Source: Fen-999 sp964530115
Lineage (GTDB): Bacteria; Pseudomonadota; Gammaproteobacteria; Burkholderiales; Rhodocyclaceae
Assembly: GCA_964530115.1 (NCBI GenBank)
Contig: CAZGYD010000006.1
Span: forward strand, 1 to 48,845
Length of the DNA stretch: 48,845 bases
Direction of reading: 5' to 3'
In this document: one piece after another, positions 29,459 through 38,484 of the stretch
Layout: each line of letters begins with the position of its first letter
Numbering within the stretch: the stretch's first letter is position 1
The notes under the pieces: generated by a model
The model's database searches: none
Told to the model about the DNA's origin: nothing
Seen by the model: only the letters and a program-made list of their open reading frames with translations
Translations under genes and position numbers: made by a program

Positions 29459-30004
29459 TCAACCACAGCGTCCGGTGCCGGCATCGACGAGGATGGGCCA
29501 GACATACTCGAAACTGCCGCCCTCGCAGCGGTCGCGGCAGCCGTTGAAGGCGACGGTGACGCGGCCTTCCTGTTCCCAGAGGCGCACGAGGCAGCTGCTG
29601 CCGCTCGCCGCGAGCACGACGGCCGGTTCCGACGCGGTCTGGCGGAAATCCTTGAGATCGAAGGCGCAGTTGCCACGCTTGGGCACTTCGACGACCGCCT
29701 GGAGACGCTCGACGCGCGATTCCTTGACCAGCAGGTCGAGCCGGCCGCCATAGCCGTCCGGGTCGCGGAACGAGCAGTTGGCCTTGACGTTGAGCGGCCG
29801 GACCTGGATCGGCTTGATCGTGCGGCCGGCGAGCCGGCTGTAGACCTCGCGCGGCGGCGCGGTCGGCTGCTTTTTCGCATCCGGGGCGGGCGCGGGGACG
29901 GGCGCCGGCTCGGGCGCGGGCTTTTGCGCCACCTCGGGCGCGCGGGTCGCGCAACCGGCCATGAGCGAGAGCAGGAGAGCGACGACGAGCAGGTTCGGAT
30001 TCAT
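29459..30004 (-). CDS. Hypothetical lipoprotein between gatA and gatB
   Basis: A 181-aa lipoprotein: signal peptide with lipobox LMAGC (Cys18), a Pro/Ala linker of about 25 residues (KPAPEPAPVPAPAPDAKK), then a globular domain with paired cysteines (NCSFRDPDGYGG, NCAFDLKDF, SSCLVRLWEQ, NGCRDRCEGG, GRCG), which may form disulphides in the periplasm. I do not recognise the domain. The ATG at 30004 is one base after the gatA stop, with a GGGAG ribosome site, so it is cotranscribed with gatCAB. The frame runs open upstream only over gatA. Confidence 0.75.
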   Translation of the reverse strand: MNPNLLVVALLLSLMAGCATRAPEVAQKPAPEPAPVPAPAPDAKKQPTAPPREVYSRLAGRTIKPIQVRPLNVKANCSFRDPDGYGGRLDLLVKESRVERLQAVVEVPKRGNCAFDLKDFRQTASEPAVVLAASGSSCLVRLWEQEGRVTVAFNGCRDRCEGGSFEYVWPILVDAGTGRCG

Positions 30005-30005
30005 T

Positions 30006-31463
30006 TCACGAAACTCCCGGTGGCGTGCGGCGATGCCAGTCGGTGGCCTGCTGGTAGCGGTGGGCGACATTGAGCATCCGCGCCTCGGAGAACCAGGGCC
30101 CGACGATCTGCAGGCCCACGGGCATCCCTGCATTACCGAAGCCGCAGGGAAGGGACATGCCCGGCAGGCCGGCGAGATTGACGGCGATGGTGTAGATGTC
30201 GGACAGGTACATCTGCACCGGGTCGGCGCTCTTCTCGCCGAAACGGAAGGCGACCGACGGCGCGGTAGGTCCCATGATCACGTCGCAGGATTCGAAGGCT
30301 CGCCGGAAATCCTCGGCAATCAGTCGCCGCACCTTCTGCGCCTGCAGGTAGTAGGCGTCGTAGTAGCCGTGCGAAAGGACATAAGTGCCGATGAGGATGC
30401 GCCGCTTGACCTCCGCGCCGAAGCCCTCGGCACGGCTCTTGCAATACATGTCGATGAGGTCGCCGTACTCGGCCGCGCGGTGGCCGTAGCGGACGCCATC
30501 GTAGCGCGAAAGGTTCGAGCTCGCCTCGGCCGGCGCGATGACGTAGTAGGCCGGCACCGAGAGCGCCGAATTGGGCAGGCTCACTTCGACCATCGTCGCG
30601 CCGAGCCTGCGGTACTCGTCGAGCGCGGCCTCCACGGCCGCGCGCACGTCGGCATCCATGCCCTCGCCGAAAAACTCCTTCGGCAGGCCGATCCTGAGGC
30701 CCGAGAGCGGTGTATCCAGACTTCGGGTGTAGTCCTCGGCCTCGCGCACCAGGGAAGTCGAATCCCGCTCGTCGAAACCGGCCATGCCGTTGAGAAGAAG
30801 CGCGCAGTCCTCGGCAGACCTTGCCATCGGGCCTGCCTGATCGAGCGACGAGGCGAAGGCGATCATGCCGTAGCGCGAACAGACGCCGTAGGTCGGCTTG
30901 AGCCCGGTCAGGCCGCAGAGCGCCGCCGGCTGGCGGATCGAGCCGCCCGTGTCCGTGCCCGTGGCCGCCGGGGTCATGCGCGCGGCGACGGCCGCCGCAG
31001 ACCCGCCCGAGGAGCCGCCGGGCACGCGGTCCGTGTCCCAGGGGTTCTTCACCGGGCCAAAGAAGGAGGTCTCGTTGGACGAACCCATCGCGAACTCGTC
31101 CATGTTGAGCTTGCCGAGCGTCACCGCGCCCGCTTCCTTGAGGCGCGACACCACATGGGCATCGTAGGGCGAGATGAAGTTGGCGAGCATCCGCGAGCCG
31201 CAGGTGGTCCGCCAGCCTTCGGTGCAAAAGATGTCCTTGTGTGCGATCGGCACGCCGAGCAACGGACCGGCTTCACCCTTGGCACGGCGCTCGTCGGCGG
31301 CGCGCGCCTCGGCGAGCGTCTTGTCGCGATCGACAGTGATATAGGCGTTGATCACGGAGTTCAGCCGTTCGATCCGGTCGAGGAAAAGCGTCGCCAGTTC
31401 GACCGACGAGATCCGCTTCGCAGCCAGCGCCTCGGAGATTTCCCGGAGCGATGCGCCGATCAT
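30006..31463 (-). CDS. gatA: Asp/Glu-tRNA(Asn/Gln) amidotransferase subunit A
   Basis: GatA is the amidase that frees ammonia from glutamine or asparagine for GatB. The amidase-signature triad is clear: Lys76 in AHKDIF, cis-Ser151 in GGSSGGSAAAV and Ser175 in TDTGGSIRQPA. Length 485 aa is normal. The start overlaps gatC by ATGA. The enzyme suggests the organism makes Gln-tRNA and/or Asn-tRNA by transamidation. Confidence 0.97.
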   Translation of the reverse strand: MIGASLREISEALAAKRISSVELATLFLDRIERLNSVINAYITVDRDKTLAEARAADERRAKGEAGPLLGVPIAHKDIFCTEGWRTTCGSRMLANFISPYDAHVVSRLKEAGAVTLGKLNMDEFAMGSSNETSFFGPVKNPWDTDRVPGGSSGGSAAAVAARMTPAATGTDTGGSIRQPAALCGLTGLKPTYGVCSRYGMIAFASSLDQAGPMARSAEDCALLLNGMAGFDERDSTSLVREAEDYTRSLDTPLSGLRIGLPKEFFGEGMDADVRAAVEAALDEYRRLGATMVEVSLPNSALSVPAYYVIAPAEASSNLSRYDGVRYGHRAAEYGDLIDMYCKSRAEGFGAEVKRRILIGTYVLSHGYYDAYYLQAQKVRRLIAEDFRRAFESCDVIMGPTAPSVAFRFGEKSADPVQMYLSDIYTIAVNLAGLPGMSLPCGFGNAGMPVGLQIVGPWFSEARMLNVAHRYQQATDWHRRTPPGVS

Positions 31464-31747
31464 TCGACGACCTTCGGCACGAGATAGAGACCGGCCTCGG
31501 ATTCCGGCGCGAGGGCGAGGAAGGCATCGCGGCGGTCCGTCTCCGTGACGCGGTCTTCGCGCAGCCGCTGGACGACGTCCATCGCGTGCGCCATCGGCAC
31601 GACCGCTGAGGTATCGACCGCCTGGAGCCGCTCGATGAAGGCGAGGATGCCGTTGAGCTGCTCACGGGTGCGTTCCGCCTCCGCGACCGAGAGTTCGAGG
31701 CGCGCCAGCCGGGCGATGCGGCGAACCTCTTCGGGATTCAGGGACAT
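31460..31747 (-). CDS. gatC: Asp/Glu-tRNA(Asn/Gln) amidotransferase subunit C
   Basis: GatC, 95 aa, wraps around and stabilises the GatA-GatB pair. The N-terminal helix EEVRRIARLARLELSVAE and the AVVPMAHAMDVVQRLREDRV stretch are typical. First gene of the gat operon, divergent from mreB across 150 bp. Confidence 0.95.
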   Translation of the reverse strand: MSLNPEEVRRIARLARLELSVAEAERTREQLNGILAFIERLQAVDTSAVVPMAHAMDVVQRLREDRVTETDRRDAFLALAPESEAGLYLVPKVVE

Positions 31748-31897
31748 ACGATCAAAAACTCATATACTTTCGGAAGGATACGCTATCATAAGCCATTTTC
31801 GCCGGGCGCCCGGCCGGCCAAAGAGCGCGTTCCGGGGCTCGCGACGTATCGCGCGAAGCGCTCGCCAACCCTAAGCACCTGAATTCGGAATCTCTCG
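31748..31897. promoter_or_regulatory. Divergent gatC / mreB promoter region
   Basis: A 150-bp gap with an AT-rich half near gatC (about 31750-31795, with TATACT- and TATCAT-like words) and a GC-rich half near mreB. It must hold promoters for both the gat operon and the mre/mrd cluster. No single -35/-10 pair is convincing by eye. Confidence 0.5.
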
Positions 31898-32941
31898 ATG
31901 TTCGGCTTTCTCCGTTCCTATTTTTCCAACGATCTCGCGATCGACCTCGGCACCGCGAACACGCTGATCTATGTGCGCGGCCAGGGCATCGTGCTCGACG
32001 AGCCTTCCGTCGTGGCGATCCGCACCGAGGGCGGTCCCAACGCCAAGAAAACCATCCAGGCCGTCGGCAAGAAGGCCAAGGACATGATCGGCCGCACGCC
32101 GGGGACGATCACCGCGATCCGGCCGATGAAGGATGGCGTCATCGCGGACTTCACCGTCACCGAGCAGATGCTCAAGCAGTTCATCAAGATGGTGCACGAG
32201 TCGCGGCTGTTCTCGCCTTCGCCGCGCATCATCATCTGCGTGCCCTGCGGCTCGACCCAGGTCGAACGACGCGCGATCCGCGAATCGGCGCTCGGCGCCG
32301 GCGCCTCGCAGGTCTATCTGATCGAGGAGCCGATGGCCGCGGCGATCGGCGCCGGCCTGCCGGTCTCGGATGCCACCGGCTCGATGGTCGTCGACATCGG
32401 CGGCGGCACCACCGAGGTCGGCGTCATCTCGCTGGGCGGCATGGTCTATGCCGGGTCGGTGCGCGTCGGCGGCGACAAGTTCGACGAAGCGATCATCAAC
32501 TACATCCGGCGCAACTACGGCATGCTGATCGGCGAAACGACCGCCGAACAGATCAAGAAGGAGATCGGCTCGGCCTTCCCGGGCTCCGAAGTCAGGGAGA
32601 TGGAAGTCAAGGGCCGCAATCTCGCCGAGGGCATCCCGCGCAGCTTCACCATTTCTTCGAACGAGATCCTCGAGGCGCTCACCGATCCGCTCAACCAGAT
32701 CGTCGGCGCAGTGAAGATCGCGCTCGAGCAGACGCCGCCCGAACTCGGTGCAGACATTGCCGAGCGCGGGATGGTGCTCACCGGCGGCGGTGCGCTGCTC
32801 CGTGACTTGGATCGCCTGCTCATGGAGGAAACGGGCCTGCCGGTGGTGGTCGCCGACGATCCGCTGACCTGCGTCGTCCGGGGGTCGGGTATCGCCCTCG
32901 AAAAAATGGACAAGCTCGGCAGCATTTTCACCAACGAGTAA
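31898..32941 (+). CDS. mreB: Rod shape-determining protein MreB
   Basis: Bacterial actin that positions the elongasome along the inner membrane. The 347 aa include the amphipathic N-terminus MFGFLRSYFSND, phosphate-1 loop AIDLGTANTLIY near 14-25, VVDIGGGTTEVGVIS near 164-178 and GMVLTGGGALL near 289-299. Normal length. First gene of the cell-elongation cluster; a strong hairpin in the 84-bp gap separates it from mreC. Confidence 0.97.
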   Translation: MFGFLRSYFSNDLAIDLGTANTLIYVRGQGIVLDEPSVVAIRTEGGPNAKKTIQAVGKKAKDMIGRTPGTITAIRPMKDGVIADFTVTEQMLKQFIKMVHESRLFSPSPRIIICVPCGSTQVERRAIRESALGAGASQVYLIEEPMAAAIGAGLPVSDATGSMVVDIGGGTTEVGVISLGGMVYAGSVRVGGDKFDEAIINYIRRNYGMLIGETTAEQIKKEIGSAFPGSEVREMEVKGRNLAEGIPRSFTISSNEILEALTDPLNQIVGAVKIALEQTPPELGADIAERGMVLTGGGALLRDLDRLLMEETGLPVVVADDPLTCVVRGSGIALEKMDKLGSIFTNE

Positions 32942-32963
32942 CCGCGGTTTCGCCGGCGCGGAA

Positions 32964-32995
32964 GGCGGCGCGATGGCCCGCATCGGCGCGCCGCC
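32964..32995 (+). terminator. GC-rich hairpin between mreB and mreC
   Basis: GGCGGCGCGATG (32964-32975) can pair with CATCGGCGCGCCGCC (32981-32995), apart from a small bulge, over a 5-base loop. No T-run follows, so it is not a classic intrinsic terminator. It may act as an RNA-processing or stability element that raises mreB over mreC. Confidence 0.4.
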
Positions 32996-33025
32996 CCGGC
33001 CTTTCCGGGAGTTGCACGAGCGTTG

Positions 33026-33940
33026 ATGTCTGTCGTCGGTCATTCGCCGCCACCTTTCTTCAAGCGGGGCCCGGCACCGCTCGCCCGGCTGCTGTTCTTC
33101 GTCTCCCTCTCCATCGTCCTGCTGGTCGCCGACCTGCGCTTCCACACCCTCGAGTGGGCGCGCCATGCCGTGGCGACCGTGCTTTGGCCCCTCCAGCGCG
33201 TCGCCTATGTGCCCGTGGAGGCGGGCATGGATCTCGGCGAATATTTCGCCAGCGTGCGAACGCTCAAGAACGAGAACGACGAACTGAGGAAACAGCAGCT
33301 CGCGACCGCCAATGCTCTCCTGCGCCAGGAGCACCTCGATGCCGAGAACCGGCGGCTCCGCGCGCTGCTGGAGATGAAAGAGCGCCAGCCGGCCGAGGGC
33401 CGTGTGGCCGAGATCCTCTACGCGGCGCGCGATCCGTTTTCCCGGCGCGTGATCGTGGACAAGGGCACCCAGCACGGCATCGAGGCCGGCCAGGCGGTCA
33501 TCGACGAACTGGGCGTCCTCGGCCAGGTGACGCGGGCCTACCCCCTCGCCAGCGAGGTGACGCTGCTCACCGACAAGGATCAGGTGATTCCGGTACAGGT
33601 ACAGCGCAGCGGCCTGCGGGCGATCCTCGCCGGCGCCGGTGCCGGGACGATGGAACTTCGTTTCCTGCCGACGAACGCCGACGTGGAACCGGGTGACATC
33701 CTCGTGACTTCGGGGCTCGATACTGTCTATCTCCCGGGGCTGCCAGTCGCCCGCGTGATCAAGATCGACCGTGACAACTCCTTTGCCTTCGCCCGGATCG
33801 CCTGCGAACCCGTGGCCGGCGTCGAACGCCACAGCCAGGTGCTGATCCTCGGCAAGCGCGAAGCCGTGCCGCTGCCCCCGGCGTCGGAGCCGGCTCAGGA
33901 CAAGCCCGCCAAAGGCAGGAAAATCCGCAAGGCCCGCTGA
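33026..33940 (+). CDS. mreC: Rod shape-determining protein MreC
   Basis: A 304-aa bitopic protein linking MreB to PBP2 in the periplasm. One transmembrane segment covers about 22-40 (LLFFVSLSIVLLVADLRF). A coiled coil follows near 75-115 (KNENDELRKQQLATANALLR), then the two-lobed beta domain with VDKGTQHGIEAGQ and GDILVTSGLDTVYLPGLPVA. The C-terminal Pro/Lys tail is low complexity. ATG 33026 is preferred over TTG 33023. Confidence 0.95.
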   Translation: MSVVGHSPPPFFKRGPAPLARLLFFVSLSIVLLVADLRFHTLEWARHAVATVLWPLQRVAYVPVEAGMDLGEYFASVRTLKNENDELRKQQLATANALLRQEHLDAENRRLRALLEMKERQPAEGRVAEILYAARDPFSRRVIVDKGTQHGIEAGQAVIDELGVLGQVTRAYPLASEVTLLTDKDQVIPVQVQRSGLRAILAGAGAGTMELRFLPTNADVEPGDILVTSGLDTVYLPGLPVARVIKIDRDNSFAFARIACEPVAGVERHSQVLILGKREAVPLPPASEPAQDKPAKGRKIRKAR

Positions 33941-34461
33941 TGCAACCCACGCACTCCTCGCGCCGCATCCTGCTGCCGGTCAAGACCTGGTTCATCGCCG
34001 CGACGCTGGCGGTCGCCTTCTTCCTCAACCTGGTACCACTCGGGCGCTCGAATTTCCTGCCCGACTGGGTGGCCCTGATCCTCGCCTTCTGGTGCATCCG
34101 CGAACCGCACAAGGTGGGCATGGGCGCAGCCTTCGTCCTGGGGCTGCTGATGGACGTCGCCGACGGGAGCCTCATGGGGCAACACACGCTTGCCTACGTG
34201 CTGCTCGCGTTCGCTGCCGGCAGCCTGTCGCGACGCATCCTCTGGTTCCCGCTGCTCGAGCAGGCGCTGCACGTCCTGCCGCTGCTCCTCGGCACACAGG
34301 TCGTCATGCTGGCAATCAGGCTCGCCGCGGGCGACGAGTTTCCCGGATTAACTTGGTTCCTCGGCAGTTTCGTCGGCGCGGCCCTCTGGCATCCGCTGAC
34401 CTACCTCCTCCTGCTGCCGCAGTACCAGCCGGTCGAGCGCGACGAAAACCGGCCGATCTGA
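33940..34461 (+). CDS. mreD: Rod shape-determining protein MreD
   Basis: A 173-aa inner-membrane protein with five to six hydrophobic segments, partner of MreC. NLVPLGRSNFLPDWVALILAF is the usual MreD opening. The start overlaps the mreC stop (TGATG), and the stop overlaps mrdA in the same way, so translation is coupled throughout. Confidence 0.92.
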   Translation: MQPTHSSRRILLPVKTWFIAATLAVAFFLNLVPLGRSNFLPDWVALILAFWCIREPHKVGMGAAFVLGLLMDVADGSLMGQHTLAYVLLAFAAGSLSRRILWFPLLEQALHVLPLLLGTQVVMLAIRLAAGDEFPGLTWFLGSFVGAALWHPLTYLLLLPQYQPVERDENRPI

Positions 34462-36413
34462 TGGAACTCCGGAATCCGCAGGAAGACATCGAACGGTTCA
34501 GGAGCCGGCTGACCATTGCCGGAGCTTTCGTGCTGGCGTGTTTCGCGCTGCTCTTCGGACGCTTCGTCTGGCTGCAGATCGTCCAGCACGACTACTACCG
34601 CACGCGCGCCGAGGACAACCGGATCTCGCTCGTGCCCATCGTGCCCAACCGCGGCCTGATCGTCGACCGCAATGGCGTCGTGCTCGCGCGCACCTATTCG
34701 GCCTACACGCTGGAGGTCACGCCCGCGAAGGTCAAGGGCCCCATCGATGCGGCGATCGACGAACTCGCCGGCATCATCGACATCCAGCCCAAGGACAGGA
34801 AACGGTTCAAGAAACTGCTCGAGGAAAGCCGCAATTTCGAATCGCTGCCGATCCGCACGCGCCTCACCGACGAGGAAGTCGCGAGGTTCGTCGCCCAACG
34901 CTATCGCTTCCCCGGCTTCGAGATCCAGGCGCGACTGTTCCGGCAGTACCCGCTCGGCGCCTTCGCCTCCCACCTGATCGGCTACATCGGGCGCATCAAC
35001 GACCGGGATCTGGAGCGGATTTCGGAGGCGGAACAGGAAGCCAACTACCGGGGCACCGAACATTTCGGCAAGACCGGTCTCGAGCAGCATTACGAGTTCG
35101 ATCTCCACGGCATCACCGGCTTCGAGCAGATCGAGGTCGACGCCGGTGGCCGCGCCGTGCGCACGCTCTCGCGTACCGCGCCCGTCGCCGGCAACAATCT
35201 GACCCTGACCATCGACAGCCAGCTCCAGGAGATCGCCGAGCAGGCCTTCGGCGACCGGCGTGGCGCGCTCGTCGCCATCGAGCCGGCGACCGGCGGGATA
35301 CTGGCGCTGGTCTCGGTGCCGAACTACGACCCCAATCTGTTCGTCGACGGCATCACCGCCCAGGACTGGGAAGAGCTCAACAATTCGCCCGACAAACCCA
35401 TGGTCAACCGGGCGCTCAATGGCGCCTACCCACCCGGGTCGACCTTCAAGCCTTTCATGGCACTCGCCGCGCTTCATTACGGCAAGCGTCGCCCGGAGCA
35501 GGCCATCGCCGACCCCGGCTATTTCACCTTTGGCAACCACACCTTCCGCGACGACAAGAAGGGCGGGCACGGCATGGTCGACATGTACAAGTCGATCGTC
35601 GTCTCCTGCGACACCTATTACTATCTGCTCGCCAACGATCTCGGCATCGACAACATCGCGGCCTTCATGCGCCTGTTCGGTTTCGGTCAGAAGACGGGGG
35701 TGGATCTCGGCATCGGTGGCACCGCCGAATCCGAAGGGGTGCTGCCTTCGCCGGAGTGGAAGAAGCGCCGGTTCAAGAAACCGGAGCAGCAGAAATGGTA
35801 TGCCGGCGAGACGATCTCGATCGGCATCGGCCAGGGCTACAACGCCTACACGCCCATCCAGCTCGCCCAGGCCGTGGCAACGCTCGCCAACGACGGCGTC
35901 ATGTTCCGCCCCCACCTCGTCCAGTACGTCACCGACACGCGGACCGGAGAGCGCCGTTACATCGAGCCGCAGCCACTGCGCCGGCTGCCGCTCGCGCAGG
36001 AGCACATCGACGTCGTCAAGAAAGCGATGGTGGGCGTCAATACCGAGGGCACCGCCGCACGCGCCTTCCGCGGCGCGGAATATTCCGTCGCCGGCAAGAC
36101 TGGCACGGCACAGGTGTTCTCGCTCAAGGGTGCGCAGTACAAGGAGTCCGCGGTCAAGAAGGAACTGCGCGACCACGCGCTCTACGTCGCTTTCGCTCCC
36201 GCAGACAAGCCGAAGATCGCGCTTGCCGTGCTGGTCGAGAATGGCGGCTTCGGCGCCCAGGCAGCAGCGCCGATCGCACGTCAGGTGCTCGATTATTATC
36301 TGCTCGGCAAGCGACCGAAGGCCCCGGCCCCGACTTTCGAAACCGAATCCGACGGGGATCGGGACGAGGAACGCGAGCCGCTACCGGGGCAGGGAGAAGG
36401 AGCGGAGGAATGA
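34461..36413 (+). CDS. mrdA: Penicillin-binding protein 2 (elongation transpeptidase)
   Basis: PBP2, 650 aa, cross-links peptidoglycan during elongation together with RodA. One transmembrane helix covers about 19-38. The pedestal domain includes NRGLIVDRNGVVLAR. The transpeptidase motifs are complete: SxxK at Ser327-Lys330 (PPGSTFKPF), SCD (VVSCDTYYYLL) near 385 and KTG at 546-548 (AGKTGTAQ). The acidic C-tail is family-typical. The frame is open further upstream, but ATG 34461 overlaps the mreD stop and gives the right N-terminus. Confidence 0.96.
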   Translation: MELRNPQEDIERFRSRLTIAGAFVLACFALLFGRFVWLQIVQHDYYRTRAEDNRISLVPIVPNRGLIVDRNGVVLARTYSAYTLEVTPAKVKGPIDAAIDELAGIIDIQPKDRKRFKKLLEESRNFESLPIRTRLTDEEVARFVAQRYRFPGFEIQARLFRQYPLGAFASHLIGYIGRINDRDLERISEAEQEANYRGTEHFGKTGLEQHYEFDLHGITGFEQIEVDAGGRAVRTLSRTAPVAGNNLTLTIDSQLQEIAEQAFGDRRGALVAIEPATGGILALVSVPNYDPNLFVDGITAQDWEELNNSPDKPMVNRALNGAYPPGSTFKPFMALAALHYGKRRPEQAIADPGYFTFGNHTFRDDKKGGHGMVDMYKSIVVSCDTYYYLLANDLGIDNIAAFMRLFGFGQKTGVDLGIGGTAESEGVLPSPEWKKRRFKKPEQQKWYAGETISIGIGQGYNAYTPIQLAQAVATLANDGVMFRPHLVQYVTDTRTGERRYIEPQPLRRLPLAQEHIDVVKKAMVGVNTEGTAARAFRGAEYSVAGKTGTAQVFSLKGAQYKESAVKKELRDHALYVAFAPADKPKIALAVLVENGGFGAQAAAPIARQVLDYYLLGKRPKAPAPTFETESDGDRDEEREPLPGQGEGAEE

Positions 36414-37507
36414 TCGACTGGCATCCCCGGGCGCTCTGGCAGAAACTGACCGCGCCGATCGACGGGCCGCTGATGCTGATCACGGGCGCCCTGCTGCTCG
36501 TCTCGCTGATCATGGTCGGCAGCGCATCGCCGGAGCGCATCGCCAGCCAGGCGATCAACGTGGCCGTCGCCCTCGTCGTCATGCGCCTGGTCGCCCAGCT
36601 GCCACCCCAGCGCCTCATGCACCTGGCCGTGCCAATCTACTTGGCCGGCATCACGCTGCTCCTCGCGGTCGCGCTCTTCGGCGACATCTCCAAGGGCGCG
36701 CGCCGCTGGCTCAACCTCGGCTTCATGCGCGTCCAGCCGTCCGAGATCCTCAAGATCGCGGTGCCGCTGATGCTCGCCTGGTATTTCCAGAAGCACGAGT
36801 CGCTGCTGCGGCTGCGCGACTATGCGGTCGCTGCCGTGATTCTGCTCGTGCCGACGGCCCTGATCGCCCGACAGCCCGACCTCGGCACGGCCATCCTGGT
36901 CTTTGCCGCGGGCTTTTACGTCATCTTCTTCGCCGGGCTCTCGTGGAAGATCATCGCCGGCCTCGGCCTTGCGGCGCTGGCCGCCGCGCCGCTGGCTTGG
37001 AATCTCCTCCACGACTATCAGCGTGCCCGCATCATGACGCTGCTCGATCCCGAGAAGGATCCCCTGGGCAAGGGCTTCCACATCATCCAGTCCACGATCG
37101 CGATCGGTTCCGGCGGCATGCTCGGCAAAGGCTGGGGCCAAGGCACGCAGTCGCAGCTCGAGTTCATCCCAGAACGCCATACCGATTTCATCTTCGCCGT
37201 CCTTGCCGAGGAGTTCGGCCTGCTCGGCAATACCATGCTCCTGCTCATCTACGCGCTGCTCGTCGGTCGCGGACTGATGATCGCGGCCAATGCGCCGACC
37301 GTCTTCTCCCGGCTGCTCGCCGGCTCGATCACGATGATCTTTTTCACCTACGCCTTCGTGAACATGGGCATGGTGACGGGCATCCTGCCGGTGGTCGGCG
37401 TGCCGTTGCCGCTCATCAGCTATGGCGGGACAGCGCTGGTGACGCTCTTTCTCGGCATCGGCATCCTGATGTCGATCCACCGCCATCGCCTGCTGGTGCA
37501 GAAATGA
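36410..37507 (+). CDS. mrdB: Peptidoglycan glycosyltransferase RodA
   Basis: RodA, a SEDS-family glycan polymerase, 365 aa with about ten transmembrane segments. GARRWLNLGFMRVQPSEILK near 97-116, the RQPDLGTA loop near 153-160 and GVPLPLISYGGTALV near 331-345 are the SEDS hallmarks; the Asp in QPDLG is the expected catalytic position. A GGAGGA ribosome site lies just before the ATG, which overlaps the mrdA stop. It works as a complex with PBP2. Confidence 0.95.
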   Translation: MIDWHPRALWQKLTAPIDGPLMLITGALLLVSLIMVGSASPERIASQAINVAVALVVMRLVAQLPPQRLMHLAVPIYLAGITLLLAVALFGDISKGARRWLNLGFMRVQPSEILKIAVPLMLAWYFQKHESLLRLRDYAVAAVILLVPTALIARQPDLGTAILVFAAGFYVIFFAGLSWKIIAGLGLAALAAAPLAWNLLHDYQRARIMTLLDPEKDPLGKGFHIIQSTIAIGSGGMLGKGWGQGTQSQLEFIPERHTDFIFAVLAEEFGLLGNTMLLLIYALLVGRGLMIAANAPTVFSRLLAGSITMIFFTYAFVNMGMVTGILPVVGVPLPLISYGGTALVTLFLGIGILMSIHRHRLLVQK

Positions 37508-38448
37508 CGATCCGCCCCCTGCCGATGCTGGCGCTGGCGATGCTTGCCGCCTGCAGCACGAGGCCGCCGGCGCCGGTTCCACCGTCTCAACCGGAGGCGT
37601 CCGACCGGGCGGCGAAACGGCCGGCCGCCCCCAGGCCGGCTTATGTGCTCAAGCGCGGCGGCGCCTTTTACAAGGACGACGGCCCCGGCGACAATCCACC
37701 GGACGACCCGGACGCGATCCCGGACGCCGTGCCACGCGCCGAACCGCTGCACCGTTTCGCCAACCGCCCCTATTCGGTGCTCGGCCGCGATTACGTGCCG
37801 ATGACCAGCGTGACACCCTTCCGGCAGCGTGGCATCGCCAGCTGGTACGGCCGCCGCTTCCATGGCCAGAAGACCTCGAGCGGCGAGCCTTACGACATGT
37901 ACGCGATGACCGCGGCACACCCGACACTGCCGATTCCGTCGTATGCCCGGGTGACCAACCCGGCCAACGGCCGTTCCGTGGTCGTGCGCATCAATGATCG
38001 CGGCCCCTTCCACGCGGGACGTATCATCGATCTGTCCTGGACTGCCGCCTGGAAGCTCGGCTACCTCGACGACGGCAGCAGCATGGTCGAGGTGGAAAGC
38101 ATCGTGCCCGGCCAGGAGACGCCGATGACGGCCGCCGCAACGCCCGGCGACGATCCGATCGCGCGGATCGCCCTCGCCGACACGACGCCAAGCCCGGTGC
38201 CGGAAATCCGCGAGGCCCGCGGCATCTATCTCCAGCTCGGCGCCTTCGGCAGCGCCGACAATGCCGAAGTGCTGCGCGGACGGCTGGCCCGCGAGCTCGG
38301 CAGCCTCGGCGAAAAGCTCGTGGTCAGAAGCAGCGGCGGCCTACATCGCGTGCAGATCGGTCCCTGGGCCGACCACGAGGAGGCCCGCCGCGTCGTCGCC
38401 CGGCTCGCCGAACTGCTCGACTTCCGCCCGGTGCTGGTCACCCGCTGA
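37504..38448 (+). CDS. rlpA: Septal ring lytic transglycosylase RlpA (lipoprotein)
   Basis: A 314-aa lipoprotein cleaving denuded glycan strands. The lipobox is LAAC (Cys17). A Pro-rich linker is followed by the double-psi beta-barrel with GIASWYGRRFHGQKTSSGE near 114-132, AAHPTLPIPSYARVTN near 138-153 and RINDRGPF near 162-169, whose Asp is catalytic. The C-terminal ~75 residues (GIYLQLGAFGSADNAEVLRG onward) are a SPOR domain, which targets septal glycan. Coupled to rodA by ATGA. Confidence 0.93.
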   Translation: MTIRPLPMLALAMLAACSTRPPAPVPPSQPEASDRAAKRPAAPRPAYVLKRGGAFYKDDGPGDNPPDDPDAIPDAVPRAEPLHRFANRPYSVLGRDYVPMTSVTPFRQRGIASWYGRRFHGQKTSSGEPYDMYAMTAAHPTLPIPSYARVTNPANGRSVVVRINDRGPFHAGRIIDLSWTAAWKLGYLDDGSSMVEVESIVPGQETPMTAAATPGDDPIARIALADTTPSPVPEIREARGIYLQLGAFGSADNAEVLRGRLARELGSLGEKLVVRSSGGLHRVQIGPWADHEEARRVVARLAELLDFRPVLVTR

Positions 38449-38450
38449 CC

Positions 38451-38456
38451 TATAAT
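38451..38456 (+). promoter_or_regulatory. Likely -10 hexamer for dacC
   Basis: Perfect TATAAT in the 36-bp gap between rlpA and dacC, 28 bp ahead of the ATG. It suggests that dacC and the genes after it can be transcribed apart from the mre/mrd unit. Confidence 0.55.
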
Positions 38457-38484
38457 TCGCCTTCCCTTCCGCCCCGTCGTTCCG

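Noticed and set aside
31590..31612. GCACGACCGCTGAGGT in gatC resembling the repeat core
   Set aside because: Several mismatches, including in the TTT end; likely chance in GC-rich coding DNA.
34538..36409. Very long open frame overlapping mrdA ahead of rodA
   Set aside because: Reads mrdA out of frame; only the rodA part from 36410 is real.
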